DNA of 64,000 nucleotides from Bacteroidota bacterium (GTDB lineage Bacteria; Bacteroidota; Ignavibacteria; Kryptoniales; JAKASW01), in assembly GCA_021825585.1 (NCBI GenBank), contig JAKAGT010000007.1, positions 62,001 through 126,000 of the forward strand. The letters are read 5' to 3'. A program made the position numbers and the translations under genes. Below, in pieces: positions 1 to 8,627 of this stretch. The notes under the pieces are model-generated. The model had not been told where the DNA came from. It did not search any database and saw nothing but the letters and a program-made list of their open reading frames with translations. Within the stretch, counting starts at the first letter, position 1. Each line of letters begins with the position of its first letter.

Positions 1-853
1 TCCTGGCGTCCATCATGAGGTTGAGGAAATCCAGATAGCCAAGCGGATCAGTCAGCACAAGTCCACGCACCTGCGCAAATTGTGACGAAAGTCCGAATTC
101 TTCAATCCGTTTCCTCGTCCGCGGATGGATCGGGAACACTATCGGGCCGTGCTTCTCGCTCCCCTGGAAAATTCTCAGAATGGTCTCCAGGTTTTCCTTT
201 TCGTCGACATTGCTCGGTCGATGCAGCGTCACCAGCGTATATCCCTGAGGCTCAATCCGCTGACCGCTGATCGCTGAAAGCTGATCGCTCATTGCGGACC
301 GTTTCGCCTTTTCACGATACATCATCAGCGAGTCGATCATCACGTCGCCGACCAGGAATACCTTGTCATCGCTGATCCCCTCGTGCTTCAGGTTGACGAC
401 GCCGCTCTCTTCGGTCACGAACAGGTAGTCGCTCAGTACGTCGGTTACGATTCGGTTTATTTCCTCCGGCATCGTCCGGTCGAAGCTCCTCAGGCCTGCT
501 TCCACGTGGGCAACGGGTATGAGAAGTTTGGAGGCCGTCAGGCTGCATGCTACGGTAGAGTTGACATCGCCAACCACGATCACGAGATCGGGCTTTTCAT
601 TTCTTAAGACCTTTTCAAACTCGACCATTACCTTTGCGGTCTGCTCCGCGTGCGATCCCGAACCGACGCCGAGGTACACGTCCGGCTTCGGCAGTTCCAG
701 ATCATCAAAGAACACCTTCGACATGTTTTGGTCATAATGCTGCCCTGTATGTACGATCATGTGTCTGATATCGTCCATCCCGGCGAATGCACGGTGAAGC
801 GGGGCAACTTTCATAAAATTCGGTCGAGCGCCAACTACACTAATAAATTTCAT
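1..853 (-). CDS. wecB: UDP-N-acetylglucosamine 2-epimerase (non-hydrolysing), 3' end outside window
   Basis: Interconverts UDP-GlcNAc and UDP-ManNAc in the cytoplasm for surface-polysaccharide synthesis. The translation starts MKFISVVGARPNFMKVAPL and carries HTGQHYD, HVEAGLRSFD and TLHRPSNVD, all family signatures. About 284 codons are present and the C-terminal part lies beyond position 1. The ATG at 853 overlaps the stop of the upstream dehydrogenase by 4 bases (ATGA), so the two are probably translationally coupled. Between the N-terminal domain and the TLVTLHRP strand there is an inserted peptide, SDQLSAISGQR, encoded by a short repeat (259-292). The reading frame stays open through it, so the gene appears intact as far as it can be seen. 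Confidence 0.93.
   Translation of the reverse strand, partial: MKFISVVGARPNFMKVAPLHRAFAGMDDIRHMIVHTGQHYDQNMSKVFFDDLELPKPDVYLGVGSGSHAEQTAKVMVEFEKVLRNEKPDLVIVVGDVNSTVACSLTASKLLIPVAHVEAGLRSFDRTMPEEINRIVTDVLSDYLFVTEESGVVNLKHEGISDDKVFLVGDVMIDSLMMYREKAKRSAMSDQLSAISGQRIEPQGYTLVTLHRPSNVDEKENLETILRIFQGSEKHGPIVFPIHPRTRKRIEEFGLSSQFAQVRGLVLTDPLGYLDFLNLMMDAR
259..292. repeat. Short iterated repeat inserted in frame in wecB
   Basis: The stretch is made of near-identical iterations of a gctgatcgct-type unit (gctgaccgct, gatcgctgaa, agctgatcgc). On the coding strand it gives SDQLSAISGQR. Similar SxQLSAIS-type peptides are a familiar sign of small dispersed repeats in environmental bacterial genomes (recollection, not searched). 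It sits in a variable linker of WecB. Confidence 0.6.
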
Positions 854-2172
854 TTCCCATCACCGAGCAGCACTATCTTCTCCCTCCCCTTTTTCACATT
901 CTTCGTGGCGTTTCTCGCGTCGATGACGGTAGCAGCATTCTCGACTACGAAGCTGTAATCGTACGATGAATGGTCGGTGGTGATCAACACGCAGTCAGCA
1001 GATTTCAAAACATCTCTCGTAATCTCGATCGACTTGAAATCTTTTCCGTCCACCCTTACTTCGGGAACGTAAGGATCGTTGTAGAAGATGTTTGCCGCGC
1101 CATCCTGAAGAAGCAGCTCCATTACTTTCAACGCCGGAGAGTGCCGCGTATCGTCCACGTCCCGCTTGAAGGCAACTCCGAGAATGACGATCTTTGCCTC
1201 TCTGAAGCTGATCGGCTTGAAGCTCAGCTCGCGCTGAACCATGTTCCTCACATAGAACGGCATGTTCTCGTTGACTTCAGCGGCTAACGAAATAAAATTG
1301 GTCTGGAAATCATAGGCCTTGGCAAGCCATTCGAGATAATACGGGTCGATGAGAATGCAGTGGCCGCCGATCCCCGGTCCGGGGAAAAAAGGCATGAACC
1401 CGAAAGGCTTTGTGGCTGCAGCCTCGACCACTTCCCAGATATTGATTCCGCCCATCCTGTCGCAGAGCTGTGCGAGCTCATTCACCAGCGCGATGTTTAC
1501 GCTTCTGAATATGTTCTCGAGAAGCTTCTCCATCTCCGCAACTTTAGGGTTGGATACTTTCACGACCTGTGAGACGCTGTGCTGGATGACGGCCGCCGCA
1601 AGATCCGTGCTCGTTTCATTTACACCGCCGACAACGGTGGGGATGTTGTTTGTCTTGAAGCTCTTGTTGCCCGGATCGATGCGTTCGGGCGAAAATGCCA
1701 GGAAGAAGTCGCTTCCGGCTTTGAGGCCCGTCTTCTCAAGTATCGGTTGCACGTACCCTTCGGTCGTATTCGGAAAGGTCGTACTCCTGAGAACTATTAT
1801 CTGGTCCTTGCGAAGGCCTTTCGCAATTTCCTTCGATGCCTCGACGATGAAGGTTATGTCGGGTTCTTTGTTCGGCGTGAAGGGAGTCGGCACGCAGATG
1901 AAGATCGCATCGCACTTTCCAACGGAGCCGTAGTTGTTTTCGGCGGACAAGGTGCCGGAGTTCACGGCCCCGGCCAATACTTTGTCTTCTATATCGCCGA
2001 TGTAGTTCTTCCCCTTGTTCACACTTTCGACTTTTGTCCGGTCCACGTCGATCCCGATGGTACGGATTCCCCGGCTCGCAAATTCAACCGCAAGCGGCAG
2101 TCCGACGTAGCCGAGGCCCACAACACCGATGGTGATATTCTTATCGATTATCCTCTTTTTGAGTTGCTCCAT
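850..2172 (-). CDS. UDP-N-acetyl-hexosamine (GlcNAc/ManNAc) 6-dehydrogenase
   Basis: NAD-dependent four-electron oxidation of a UDP-HexNAc to its uronic acid, a surface-sugar step. It has an N-terminal Rossmann motif (VGLGYVGLPLA), SPERIDPG, and the catalytic-cysteine segment GPGIGGHCILIDP. A C-terminal UDP-binding part follows. About 440 residues is normal for the family. I chose the ATG at 2172, preceded by GAGAGAG, over the upstream start at 2241, which would add 23 unconserved residues. It overlaps rfbB by 25 bases and wecB by 4. The neighbouring wecB suggests a UDP-ManNAcA route (WecC role), but the sequence looks more WbpA-like. Substrate cannot be decided here. Confidence 0.9.
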   Translation of the reverse strand: MEQLKKRIIDKNITIGVVGLGYVGLPLAVEFASRGIRTIGIDVDRTKVESVNKGKNYIGDIEDKVLAGAVNSGTLSAENNYGSVGKCDAIFICVPTPFTPNKEPDITFIVEASKEIAKGLRKDQIIVLRSTTFPNTTEGYVQPILEKTGLKAGSDFFLAFSPERIDPGNKSFKTNNIPTVVGGVNETSTDLAAAVIQHSVSQVVKVSNPKVAEMEKLLENIFRSVNIALVNELAQLCDRMGGINIWEVVEAAATKPFGFMPFFPGPGIGGHCILIDPYYLEWLAKAYDFQTNFISLAAEVNENMPFYVRNMVQRELSFKPISFREAKIVILGVAFKRDVDDTRHSPALKVMELLLQDGAANIFYNDPYVPEVRVDGKDFKSIEITRDVLKSADCVLITTDHSSYDYSFVVENAATVIDARNATKNVKKGREKIVLLGDGK

Positions 2173-3200
2173 GACGCTCTCTCTTCGTACTGAAGTTTGT
2201 AATACTTTTGATACTCTCCGGACACAATTCTTTGCCACCATTTCCGGTTATCTACATACCATCGTATCGTCTCTTCAATTCCCTGCTCGAACGATCTCTT
2301 CGGTTTCCACCCGAGCTCGCGTTCTATTTTCTCCGAATCCATCGCATAACGCCGGTCGTGACCCGGCCTGTCGGCGACGAATTTCAGAAGCGACTCCGGT
2401 TTGCCGAGCCTGGCAAGTATGAGCTTCGCAAGCTCGATGTTCTCCACTTCGTTCCCGCCGCCGATATTGTAGACCTCGCCGATAACTCCCTTCTCAAGGA
2501 CGGCCGTGATAGCTTCACAATGGTCCTCGACGTAAATCCAATCCCGGACGTTCTTTCCGTCGCCGTAAACCGGCAGCTCCTTGTCCTGAAGTGCGTTGAT
2601 TATCATCAATGGAATGAACTTCTCCGGAAACTGGTACGGCCCGTAATTGTTTGAGCAGCGCGTGATCACTGTCGGAATTCCGAAGGTTTTCCACCAGGCT
2701 CTTGCAAGCATGTCTGCACTCGTCTTGCTTGCGGAGTATGGGCTGTTAGGCGAATAAGGAGTTGCTTCAGTGAACTTTCCCGTCGGTCCAAGCGATCCAT
2801 AGACTTCATCGGTGGAAATCTGGACGAACTTTTCCACACCGAACTCCCTGGCCGCTTCGAGTAGCGTCGTTGTCCCGCGGACATTCGTATCAATGAAGAC
2901 CTGGGGTCCGAGAATGCTTCTGTCAACGTGAGACTCAGCCGCGAAATTCACGACGGCGTCGAAATGCCACTCATTGAACAATCTCCTTACAAACGCCCCA
3001 TCGGAGATGTCGCCTCGATAGAAATGGTAATGACGGTTTCCCTCGACATCCTTCAGGCTTTCGAGATTCCCCGCATAGGTCAGCTTGTCGAGGTTGATCA
3101 CCTCCGATTCACCATGCCGTCTCAGAAAGAACCGTACAAAGTTGCTCCCGATGAAACCTGCTCCGCCGGTTATGAGCACACTGGTCAGATTGACAGCCAT
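2148..3200 (-). CDS. rfbB: dTDP-glucose 4,6-dehydratase
   Basis: Extended SDR that makes dTDP-4-keto-6-deoxyglucose, precursor of dTDP-rhamnose and other deoxysugars. The Rossmann motif TGGAGFIGSNFVRFF is at the N-terminus. STDEVYGSLG and the YxxxK catalytic pair (YSASKTSAD) follow, with the substrate loop NNYGPYQFPEKFIPL. At 350 residues it has normal length. First gene of the minus-strand sugar cluster, followed by the dehydrogenase and wecB. rfbA, rfbC and rfbD are not in the window. Confidence 0.95.
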   Translation of the reverse strand: MAVNLTSVLITGGAGFIGSNFVRFFLRRHGESEVINLDKLTYAGNLESLKDVEGNRHYHFYRGDISDGAFVRRLFNEWHFDAVVNFAAESHVDRSILGPQVFIDTNVRGTTTLLEAAREFGVEKFVQISTDEVYGSLGPTGKFTEATPYSPNSPYSASKTSADMLARAWWKTFGIPTVITRCSNNYGPYQFPEKFIPLMIINALQDKELPVYGDGKNVRDWIYVEDHCEAITAVLEKGVIGEVYNIGGGNEVENIELAKLILARLGKPESLLKFVADRPGHDRRYAMDSEKIERELGWKPKRSFEQGIEETIRWYVDNRKWWQRIVSGEYQKYYKLQYEERASWSNSKRG

Positions 3201-3712
3201 TGACGATCGCGGTGAGTTATTTCGAGCCTCTCTGATCTTCTACTTAGCAAGAATTCCTGGGTCTCAATTAAGATTAAGATAGGAGAATATATTAACGTAC
3301 CTCCGCAGTTTCAATATATTAGCGGTATTTCATCGTAATCGCTCACTGAAAGGGTTGACTCTCGACCCTCTGCTTCTTCTGCGCTCAGATGAATTGCTCG
3401 CAAAAATACCTTTCATTCATCTTTCAACCCGGCTGTTCTCACAAAGGAACTCACTGGTTTTCAGGTCCTTTGAAAGATTGAAAATCCCCCTCTTTCCCCA
3501 TTTTGTAAAGGGGGAGGGGTCAGGCTTCGCTTTTGCCAACACCCCCTCTTTGAAAAAGAGGGGAATGGGGAGATTTATTATGCTTAACTGTACCACTATA
3601 TTTAGAAACCCCTCTTCACCCTCCCATAACGGAGGCATTGCATTTCATCTTATTCCCCATCTTGAAAAATTAGATGCCGGGTGTTAGATTAATTAAAATT
3701 TTGGAGAAATAA
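3201..3712. other. 512-bp gap between divergent rfbB and rpmB
   Basis: No conserved gene seen. The left part (3270-3330) is AT-rich and contains aatatatta twice, about 20 bases apart. It probably holds the rfbB promoter, but I cannot place the boxes. The right part contains the palindromic repeat described separately and ends in the rpmB ribosome-binding site (ttggagaaataaatg). Confidence 0.6.
3481..3640. repeat. Dispersed palindromic repeat cluster (CCCCCTCTTT family)
   Basis: Three related blocks of the type ccccctcttt/aaagggggagggg are packed together. One is a perfect hairpin at 3543-3563 (CCCCTCTTT, loop GAA, AAAGAGGGG). Another lies at about 3486-3518 and a weaker one near 3608-3633. 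The minus frame reads through as peptides such as PLFFKEGVLAK and PSPFTKWGKRG, typical of intergenic repeats rather than a protein. It resembles MITE-like or REP-like repeats known from many environmental genomes. Confidence 0.6.
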
Positions 3713-3904
3713 ATGGCAAAAGTTTGCGAAGTTTGTGGAAAGAAGCCGATATACGGTCACAACATCAGCCACGCTCATAATATCACCAACCGTAGATGGG
3801 ATCCGAACCTGCAGAGCGTTCGCGCCGTCGTCGACGGGAAAGTGAAGCGCATGAAAGTCTGCGCGTCATGCATCAAGCAGGGACGCGTGCGGAAAGCTGC
3901 ATAG
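3713..3904 (+). CDS. rpmB: 50S ribosomal protein L28
   Basis: Large-subunit ribosomal protein of 63 residues. It starts [20 protein letters not shown] and ends near [15 protein letters not shown]. Two CxxC pairs (CEVC, CASC) mark the zinc-binding form of L28. A GGAG site lies 8 bases before the ATG. It stands alone on the plus strand between two minus-strand operons. Confidence 0.97.
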   Translation: MAKVCEVCGKKPIYGHNISHAHNITNRRWDPNLQSVRAVVDGKVKRMKVCASCIKQGRVRKAA

Positions 3905-3912
3905 ATTGAACC

Positions 3913-3944
3913 GGCGACAGTGTCTGATGAACTTTCCTGTCGCC
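3913..3944. terminator. Inverted repeat between convergent rpmB and AI-2E-type gene
   Basis: GGCGACAG (3913-3920) pairs perfectly with CTGTCGCC (3937-3944) around a 16-base loop. It lies between the ends of two convergent genes. Only a weak T-rich tail (ttcatt) follows on plus, so a bidirectional terminator is plausible but unproven. Confidence 0.4.
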
Positions 3945-3945
3945 T

Positions 3946-5016
3946 TCATTCGGTACGCAGTGCCTTCCTTTTGGCCTCGGTTTTCGTAATCCTGTAAGAC
4001 TCTAGTCCCCAGTAAGTTTCCTTCACAATTACTCTAAAGACTGTGTATAGCGGTATGGCGAGCACCATACCGACTATCCCCTTCAATTCCGCGGCAACCA
4101 GGATAACGAGCACCACGGTAAGCGGATGAACTGACACTCCCCTCGAGTAAACGGTCGGCACAATAACAATGTCGTCCAACAACCTTATCGCAATGAAGAG
4201 TGCGACAATCGGGAAGAAGAGCCCGGCATTCCCCGTTTGCACGAACGAGACGATTATCGCCGGCACCGCTCCCACAACCGGACCGAGATAAGGAATGAGG
4301 TTGGCAATTCCCGCGGCCGCGCCGATAATGACGGCATATTTCACCCCCATGAAACTCAATCCGATAATTGCCAGAACCCCTACGATGGCCGCTTCCGTCA
4401 GCCAGGCCCGCACATAGCGACCCAGCTGTATTCCTATCTTGGAAACCACGTTGAGTGTCATCTCAAAATATCTGTTCGGGACCAATGCGATGAAGCGGCG
4501 GATTAAGGCGTCCCCGTCTTTGAGGAAGAAGAAGGCCACGAAAGGCACGATCACGAGCATGATCATGGCAGAACCAGCACTCGTCAATATCGTCAGCCAC
4601 CTCCCCGCCAGCTGGATCAGCAACCGGTTCAACTGGTCCGAGATGTCGCCGAAGTTTATGAATGGAACCCTGGCATGAAGCTCTGCCTGGATTCCGCTTA
4701 ACCTTTCGGCAAATGCAGGACTCCTTATCGCATCTTCGAGGCTCGATACCTGTCCTATCAGCGGGGGCAAGATGGTGCTGAGAAGTCCGACGATGAAGAA
4801 GGCGATAACCAGGTAAAGCAGTAGTATGCTGACAACCCGGTTTAGCCCGCGCGTCTCCATCATATCCACAACGGGAGCAAGGACGTAAGTCATGACTAAG
4901 GCGACCAGAACCATTACAAAGACTACTCCAAGCAACGAGAGTATCCAGATGGCAATGAGGAGTCCGATCACGAGCGCCAACACCCTAACGCTGCTCTTTT
5001 CAAAAATCGTTCTCAT
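3946..5016 (-). CDS. AI-2E family (PerM/YdiK-like) membrane transporter
   Basis: Polytopic inner-membrane protein of 356 residues with about seven or eight hydrophobic segments. It has the family pattern: two N-terminal helices, a soluble amphipathic stretch (about 85-150), then a C-terminal membrane block with GVKYAVIIGAAAGIANLIPYLGP-type sequence. Family members are exporters of varied and often unknown substrates, so the AI-2 name should not be taken literally. Its start overlaps the recX end by 17 bases, making it the last gene of the pgsA-to-recX operon. Confidence 0.88.
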   Translation of the reverse strand: MRTIFEKSSVRVLALVIGLLIAIWILSLLGVVFVMVLVALVMTYVLAPVVDMMETRGLNRVVSILLLYLVIAFFIVGLLSTILPPLIGQVSSLEDAIRSPAFAERLSGIQAELHARVPFINFGDISDQLNRLLIQLAGRWLTILTSAGSAMIMLVIVPFVAFFFLKDGDALIRRFIALVPNRYFEMTLNVVSKIGIQLGRYVRAWLTEAAIVGVLAIIGLSFMGVKYAVIIGAAAGIANLIPYLGPVVGAVPAIIVSFVQTGNAGLFFPIVALFIAIRLLDDIVIVPTVYSRGVSVHPLTVVLVILVAAELKGIVGMVLAIPLYTVFRVIVKETYWGLESYRITKTEAKRKALRTE

Positions 5017-5644
5017 TCACCTCTTCCTTTGTTAAGCTCTTTACCACTTTCTTTACCACACCCCACTCAAATCCGCGCCGCAAAAGGAAGGCGATAAGCT
5101 TCTCCTGTTTTTCCCTTCCTGCGAAACGAGCCAGAGAGCGCATCTTGGTTTCCGCTGCCGCGGAAGCCAGCTCAAGTTGTTTTTCGTCGGTACCTACCGC
5201 GGCAAGCGCACCGGAGATCGTCTCCTTCGAGAGACCTTTTTCACGCAGTCTGCGCTCGAGCTCCCTTTTCCCGATCGGTTTGGATGCGCCTTTGTCCGAA
5301 ATATACGCCTCCGCAAAGGCAGAATCATCCAGCAAGCCGAGTGACTGAAGCTTGTCCGCAACGCGCTCGATGATCGGCCCGGCAAAGGTTTTCTTCTCAA
5401 GACGCTGAAAAAGTTCCCTCTTCGTCCGCATCCTGTAATTGAGCAGGCGCAACGCGGCTGCGTAGGCATCATGGTAGGATTGCGTTTCGTGTATATCCCT
5501 AAGCCTCGCGTCGTCCAACTCGTCGTTCTTGCGGAGGCCGAAGTCTATTATGACCTCCTTCGAGAGAAGGATATCCGCCCCCTCGTCGAAATGAACGACG
5601 TACTTGGCTCCGCGATGAGCTTTTTCTATCAGTATGATACGCAT
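5000..5644 (-). CDS. recX: RecA regulator RecX
   Basis: Small helical protein (214 residues) that binds RecA filaments and limits their activity. The N-terminal about 65 residues are variable. Three tandem three-helix repeats follow, with the typical YRMRTKRELFQRL, GLLDDSAFAEAYI and KPIGKRELERRLREKG. It follows recA by 27 bases and overlaps the transporter gene, a classical recA-recX arrangement. Confidence 0.93.
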   Translation of the reverse strand: MRIILIEKAHRGAKYVVHFDEGADILLSKEVIIDFGLRKNDELDDARLRDIHETQSYHDAYAAALRLLNYRMRTKRELFQRLEKKTFAGPIIERVADKLQSLGLLDDSAFAEAYISDKGASKPIGKRELERRLREKGLSKETISGALAAVGTDEKQLELASAAAETKMRSLARFAGREKQEKLIAFLLRRGFEWGVVKKVVKSLTKEEVNENDF

Positions 5645-5671
5645 CCTGCGGAGTCTGCTTAAGAAGCCTTC

Positions 5672-6772
5672 TTACTCTTTCGGCTTCTTCGTCTCTTTAG
5701 ACTTTTCGGCTTTCTCGGCCGATGCCGGGCTGCCGTTCCCGCCATTCTTCTCATGCGCCGAGCCGTTCTTCAGCGTGTCCAGGCCGAACTTTGCCCGTAC
5801 CTCTGCCTCGACCAGCTTCAGTGCGGCGGGGTTTTCCTGCAGGTATTTCCGTGCCGCTTCCCGTCCCTGTCCGAGCCTGTCGTCTTTGTACGAGAACCAT
5901 GCACCGCTCTTCTGAATAATATTCATATCGACCGCCACGTCGAGTATATCTCCAAGCTTCGAAATGCCTTCGTTGTAGGCGATATCAAATTCGACTTCCT
6001 TGAACGGAGGAGCGACCTTGTTCTTCACAACCTTAACCCGGACCCTGTTGCCTACTATATCCTGGCCCTCTTTGATGTGGTCGCGCTTCCTGATGTCCAG
6101 CCGGAGTGCAGCGTAAAACTTCAGCGCGTTTCCACCGGTCGTCGTCTCGGGATTTCCGTAAAACACGCCGATCTTACTGCGAAGCTGGTTGGTGAAGATC
6201 ACCGAAGTGTTGCTCTTGTTTATTGCAGACGTGAGTTTCCTGAGCGCCTGCGACATCAACCGTGCCTGTGCCCCCATTTGCGCGTCGCCCATTTCGCCTT
6301 CAATTTCTGCACGCGGAGTCAGAGCCGCCACTGAGTCGATGACCACGACGTCTATCGCACCGCTACGCACGAGCGTTTCAACTATGTCGAGCGCCTGCTC
6401 GCCGAATTCCGGCTGCGAGAGGAGCAGGTTATTCGTATCGACACCGATCCGTTTGGCGTAGTTCATGTCGAGGGCGTGTTCAGCATCGATGAATGCCGCA
6501 ATACCTCCCTGCTTCTGAGCCTCCGCAATGACGCTCAAACAAACTGTCGTCTTCCCGGAAGACTCCGGACCGTAAATCTCTGTAATCCTTCCGCGGGGTA
6601 TGCCTCCGATGCCTATCGCCCAATCGAGCGAGATCGATCCGGTCGAGATCGCATCTATCTTAGCGATGGGGCCTTCCCCCATTTTCATCACGGCGCCCTT
6701 GCCGTAATCCTTCTCAATCTGGTTAAGCGCAATATCGAGCGCTTTTAACCGTGCATCTTTTTCTTCTGCCAT
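5672..6772 (-). CDS. recA: Recombinase RecA
   Basis: ATP-dependent strand-exchange protein and SOS coprotease. Walker A (GPESSGKT) is at residues 68-75. VVIDSVAAL (Walker B) and the L2/DNA-binding region [19 protein letters not shown] follow, with a Lys/Glu-rich C-terminal tail. At 366 residues it is slightly longer than E. coli RecA. An AAAGGAG site precedes the ATG. I see no SOS-box-like inverted repeat directly upstream; only a short hairpin separates it from thpR, so co-transcription from further upstream is likely. Confidence 0.98.
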   Translation of the reverse strand: MAEEKDARLKALDIALNQIEKDYGKGAVMKMGEGPIAKIDAISTGSISLDWAIGIGGIPRGRITEIYGPESSGKTTVCLSVIAEAQKQGGIAAFIDAEHALDMNYAKRIGVDTNNLLLSQPEFGEQALDIVETLVRSGAIDVVVIDSVAALTPRAEIEGEMGDAQMGAQARLMSQALRKLTSAINKSNTSVIFTNQLRSKIGVFYGNPETTTGGNALKFYAALRLDIRKRDHIKEGQDIVGNRVRVKVVKNKVAPPFKEVEFDIAYNEGISKLGDILDVAVDMNIIQKSGAWFSYKDDRLGQGREAARKYLQENPAALKLVEAEVRAKFGLDTLKNGSAHEKNGGNGSPASAEKAEKSKETKKPKE

Positions 6773-6789
6773 TTCTCAAAACTCCTTTC

Positions 6790-6804
6790 CGAAGGCGCCC
6801 TTCG
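6790..6804 (-). promoter_or_regulatory. Small hairpin between thpR stop and recA ribosome-binding site
   Basis: CGAAGG and CCTTCG pair around a 3-base loop, two bases after the thpR stop and directly before the recA AAAGGAG. There is no T-tract, so it is not a typical terminator. It could stabilise mRNA or modulate recA translation. Confidence 0.3.
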
Positions 6805-6806
6805 AA

Positions 6807-7379
6807 CTAATGTTGTAATAGAAACTCATGTATGATCTCATATTCAGAGCCAGAAGGTAATAATCTGCTTTGAAACAACGCAACACTCTTGGGGAAGAAT
6901 CGCTTCGCCGACAATTTACCTTCGTCCCAAGCTTTCTGCAAGTCGATTCGCCTCATCCCCCCTGCCTCATGTCCCCTGGTACGGGCAATCGTGATGTGCG
7001 CTTTGAATTGCCGCGATTCCGGCACTATTCCGAATTGTCTCGTGCTCGACTTGAGCGAATCGGCAATCGCAGCTAACGTTCCGTCATCCCTGCATTCGAG
7101 CCAGATTCCTCTCCTGGCATTCTCATTCGGGAAATATCCCGGCCCGACAACCTCAACTTCGGTCGCATGTCCCAGATTTTCCCTCAACCTGCCGACTGAA
7201 GAATTGTAAAGTTCATCCACTCTCTCCGCGCTGAAGTCTCCGATAAACTGCAGAGTAATGTGGAGTTTATCCCTTCCTTCAAATCTCGCGTCGGGTACTC
7301 GCGCCCGAAGCCCGCTCTGAATGTCGATGATCTCATTTTTGGTTTCTTCCGGGATCGTGGCTCCGAAGAATATTCGCAT
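6807..7379 (-). CDS. thpR: RNA 2',3'-cyclic phosphodiesterase (2H family)
   Basis: Cytoplasmic 2H phosphoesterase of the LigT/ThpR family, 190 residues. Both HxT[IL] catalytic motifs are visible: HITLQFIG near residue 40 and HITIAR near residue 128. Opening MRIFFGATIPEETK is typical. It starts directly after the cinA stop and lies upstream of recA, the common cinA-thpR-recA order. Its biological substrate is uncertain across the family. Confidence 0.92.
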   Translation of the reverse strand: MRIFFGATIPEETKNEIIDIQSGLRARVPDARFEGRDKLHITLQFIGDFSAERVDELYNSSVGRLRENLGHATEVEVVGPGYFPNENARRGIWLECRDDGTLAAIADSLKSSTRQFGIVPESRQFKAHITIARTRGHEAGGMRRIDLQKAWDEGKLSAKRFFPKSVALFQSRLLPSGSEYEIIHEFLLQH

Positions 7380-8627
7380 TCAGCTCAGCCCCAGGAGTCG
7401 CTTCCGTACGAGTTCAAGTGCCGCCTGAGACACACGGTCCTTGAACCGCAGCCGCTCATCCGGCATGACGCGCCTCTCTACGACTGCCCCCGCGCTGTCG
7501 GCCAGGCCGATATAGACCAGGCCTACAGGTTTTTCGGGCGTGCCGCCAGTCGGACCAGCAATCCCCGTAACGGAGATGCCGATGTCCGCAGAAGAAATCT
7601 TCCTCACGCCTTCCGCCATAGCCCTTGCTACTTCTTCGCTCACCGCCCCGAATTTTTCCAACACGTCTCCGGGAACGTGCAGGATATCCATCTTTGCCCT
7701 GTTGCTGTAACTGACCACGCCCCTGTCGAAGTAGGCCGAACTTCCGGACACGTTAGTGATGCGATGAGATATGAAACCGCCGGTGCAGCTCTCCGCCACC
7801 GAAATCGTGAGCTTCCTTTCCGCTAACATCCTCCCGACTGCTTCTTCGATCTCGACTTCGCCTTCAGCGTAGATGTACCTTTCAGCTTTCGCCCGAATCT
7901 CCCGCTCCACTTCACCGATAATCGAGTCCGCCCCTTCGACGGTCGCGGACTTGACTGTTATACGAAGCCGGACACCAATCTGGCTCGGCAGGAAGGCAAG
8001 TTTGGCCTTTCCGCCAAGCAGGACACCCATGTCGCCGAGCAGCTCGTAGAGACTCGACTCGGCAATCCCGGTTGTTCTCAACACCCGATGCTTGATGACC
8101 TGCCCGACGGCCTTCTGCTTCATGCGTGGGATTACGTACTCCCTCATAAGGTTCTGCATCTCGTGAGGAACACCGGGCATCACGACAAAAAACTTCCCAT
8201 CCTCATCGAACAGCATCCCAGGAGCGGTTCCCCAATGATTCATTAGCACCTCACACCCACTGGGGACGAGTGCCTGTTCTTCATTTACTTTGCGAAGTGC
8301 GATCCCTCGCTTTGCAAGCCGATCGCGTACGTTTTCAAGTACACTGTTATCCATGACAAGCGGGACGTCGAAGAAATCCGCTACCACCTTCCTCGTGATA
8401 TCGTCATGAGTCGGCCCCAGTCCTCCGGTCACCAGTACCGCATCGACTTTTTCGTAATATTCCCTGAAAGCGGCCATGATTTCTTCGTACTCGTCACCTA
8501 CTACAATCATCCGGGTGACTTCAACGCCCACCTCGGACAGCTCCTGCCCGATAAACGCCGCGTTCGTATTCGTTACCTGGCCGATCAGGATTTCATCGCC
8601 GATAGTGACTACCGCTGCCGTTTTCAT
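7380..8627 (-). CDS. cinA: CinA: MoaB-like/COG1058 domain plus nicotinamide-nucleotide amidohydrolase domain
   Basis: Two-domain protein of 415 residues. The N-terminal MoCF-like domain has TIGDEILIGQVTNTNA and TGGLGPTHDD. The C-terminal PncC-like domain has SVAESCTGG and SVTGIAGPTGGTPEKPVG. Known CinA proteins act in pyridine-nucleotide salvage (NMN deamidation, ADP-ribose hydrolysis) and are often co-transcribed with recA, as here. Its start overlaps the pgpA stop by 4 bases. Confidence 0.95.
   Translation of the reverse strand: MKTAAVVTIGDEILIGQVTNTNAAFIGQELSEVGVEVTRMIVVGDEYEEIMAAFREYYEKVDAVLVTGGLGPTHDDITRKVVADFFDVPLVMDNSVLENVRDRLAKRGIALRKVNEEQALVPSGCEVLMNHWGTAPGMLFDEDGKFFVVMPGVPHEMQNLMREYVIPRMKQKAVGQVIKHRVLRTTGIAESSLYELLGDMGVLLGGKAKLAFLPSQIGVRLRITVKSATVEGADSIIGEVEREIRAKAERYIYAEGEVEIEEAVGRMLAERKLTISVAESCTGGFISHRITNVSGSSAYFDRGVVSYSNRAKMDILHVPGDVLEKFGAVSEEVARAMAEGVRKISSADIGISVTGIAGPTGGTPEKPVGLVYIGLADSAGAVVERRVMPDERLRFKDRVSQAALELVRKRLLGLS

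Noticed and set aside
3355-3687. Plus- and minus-strand frames of 110 and 73 codons
   Set aside because: They are translations of the palindromic repeat block; peptides such as PLFFKEGVLAK are typical of intergenic repeats.
6773-6806. SOS box upstream of recA
   Set aside because: The only palindromic element is a short GC-rich hairpin with a 3-base loop, not a LexA-type operator, and I know no operator consensus for this lineage.
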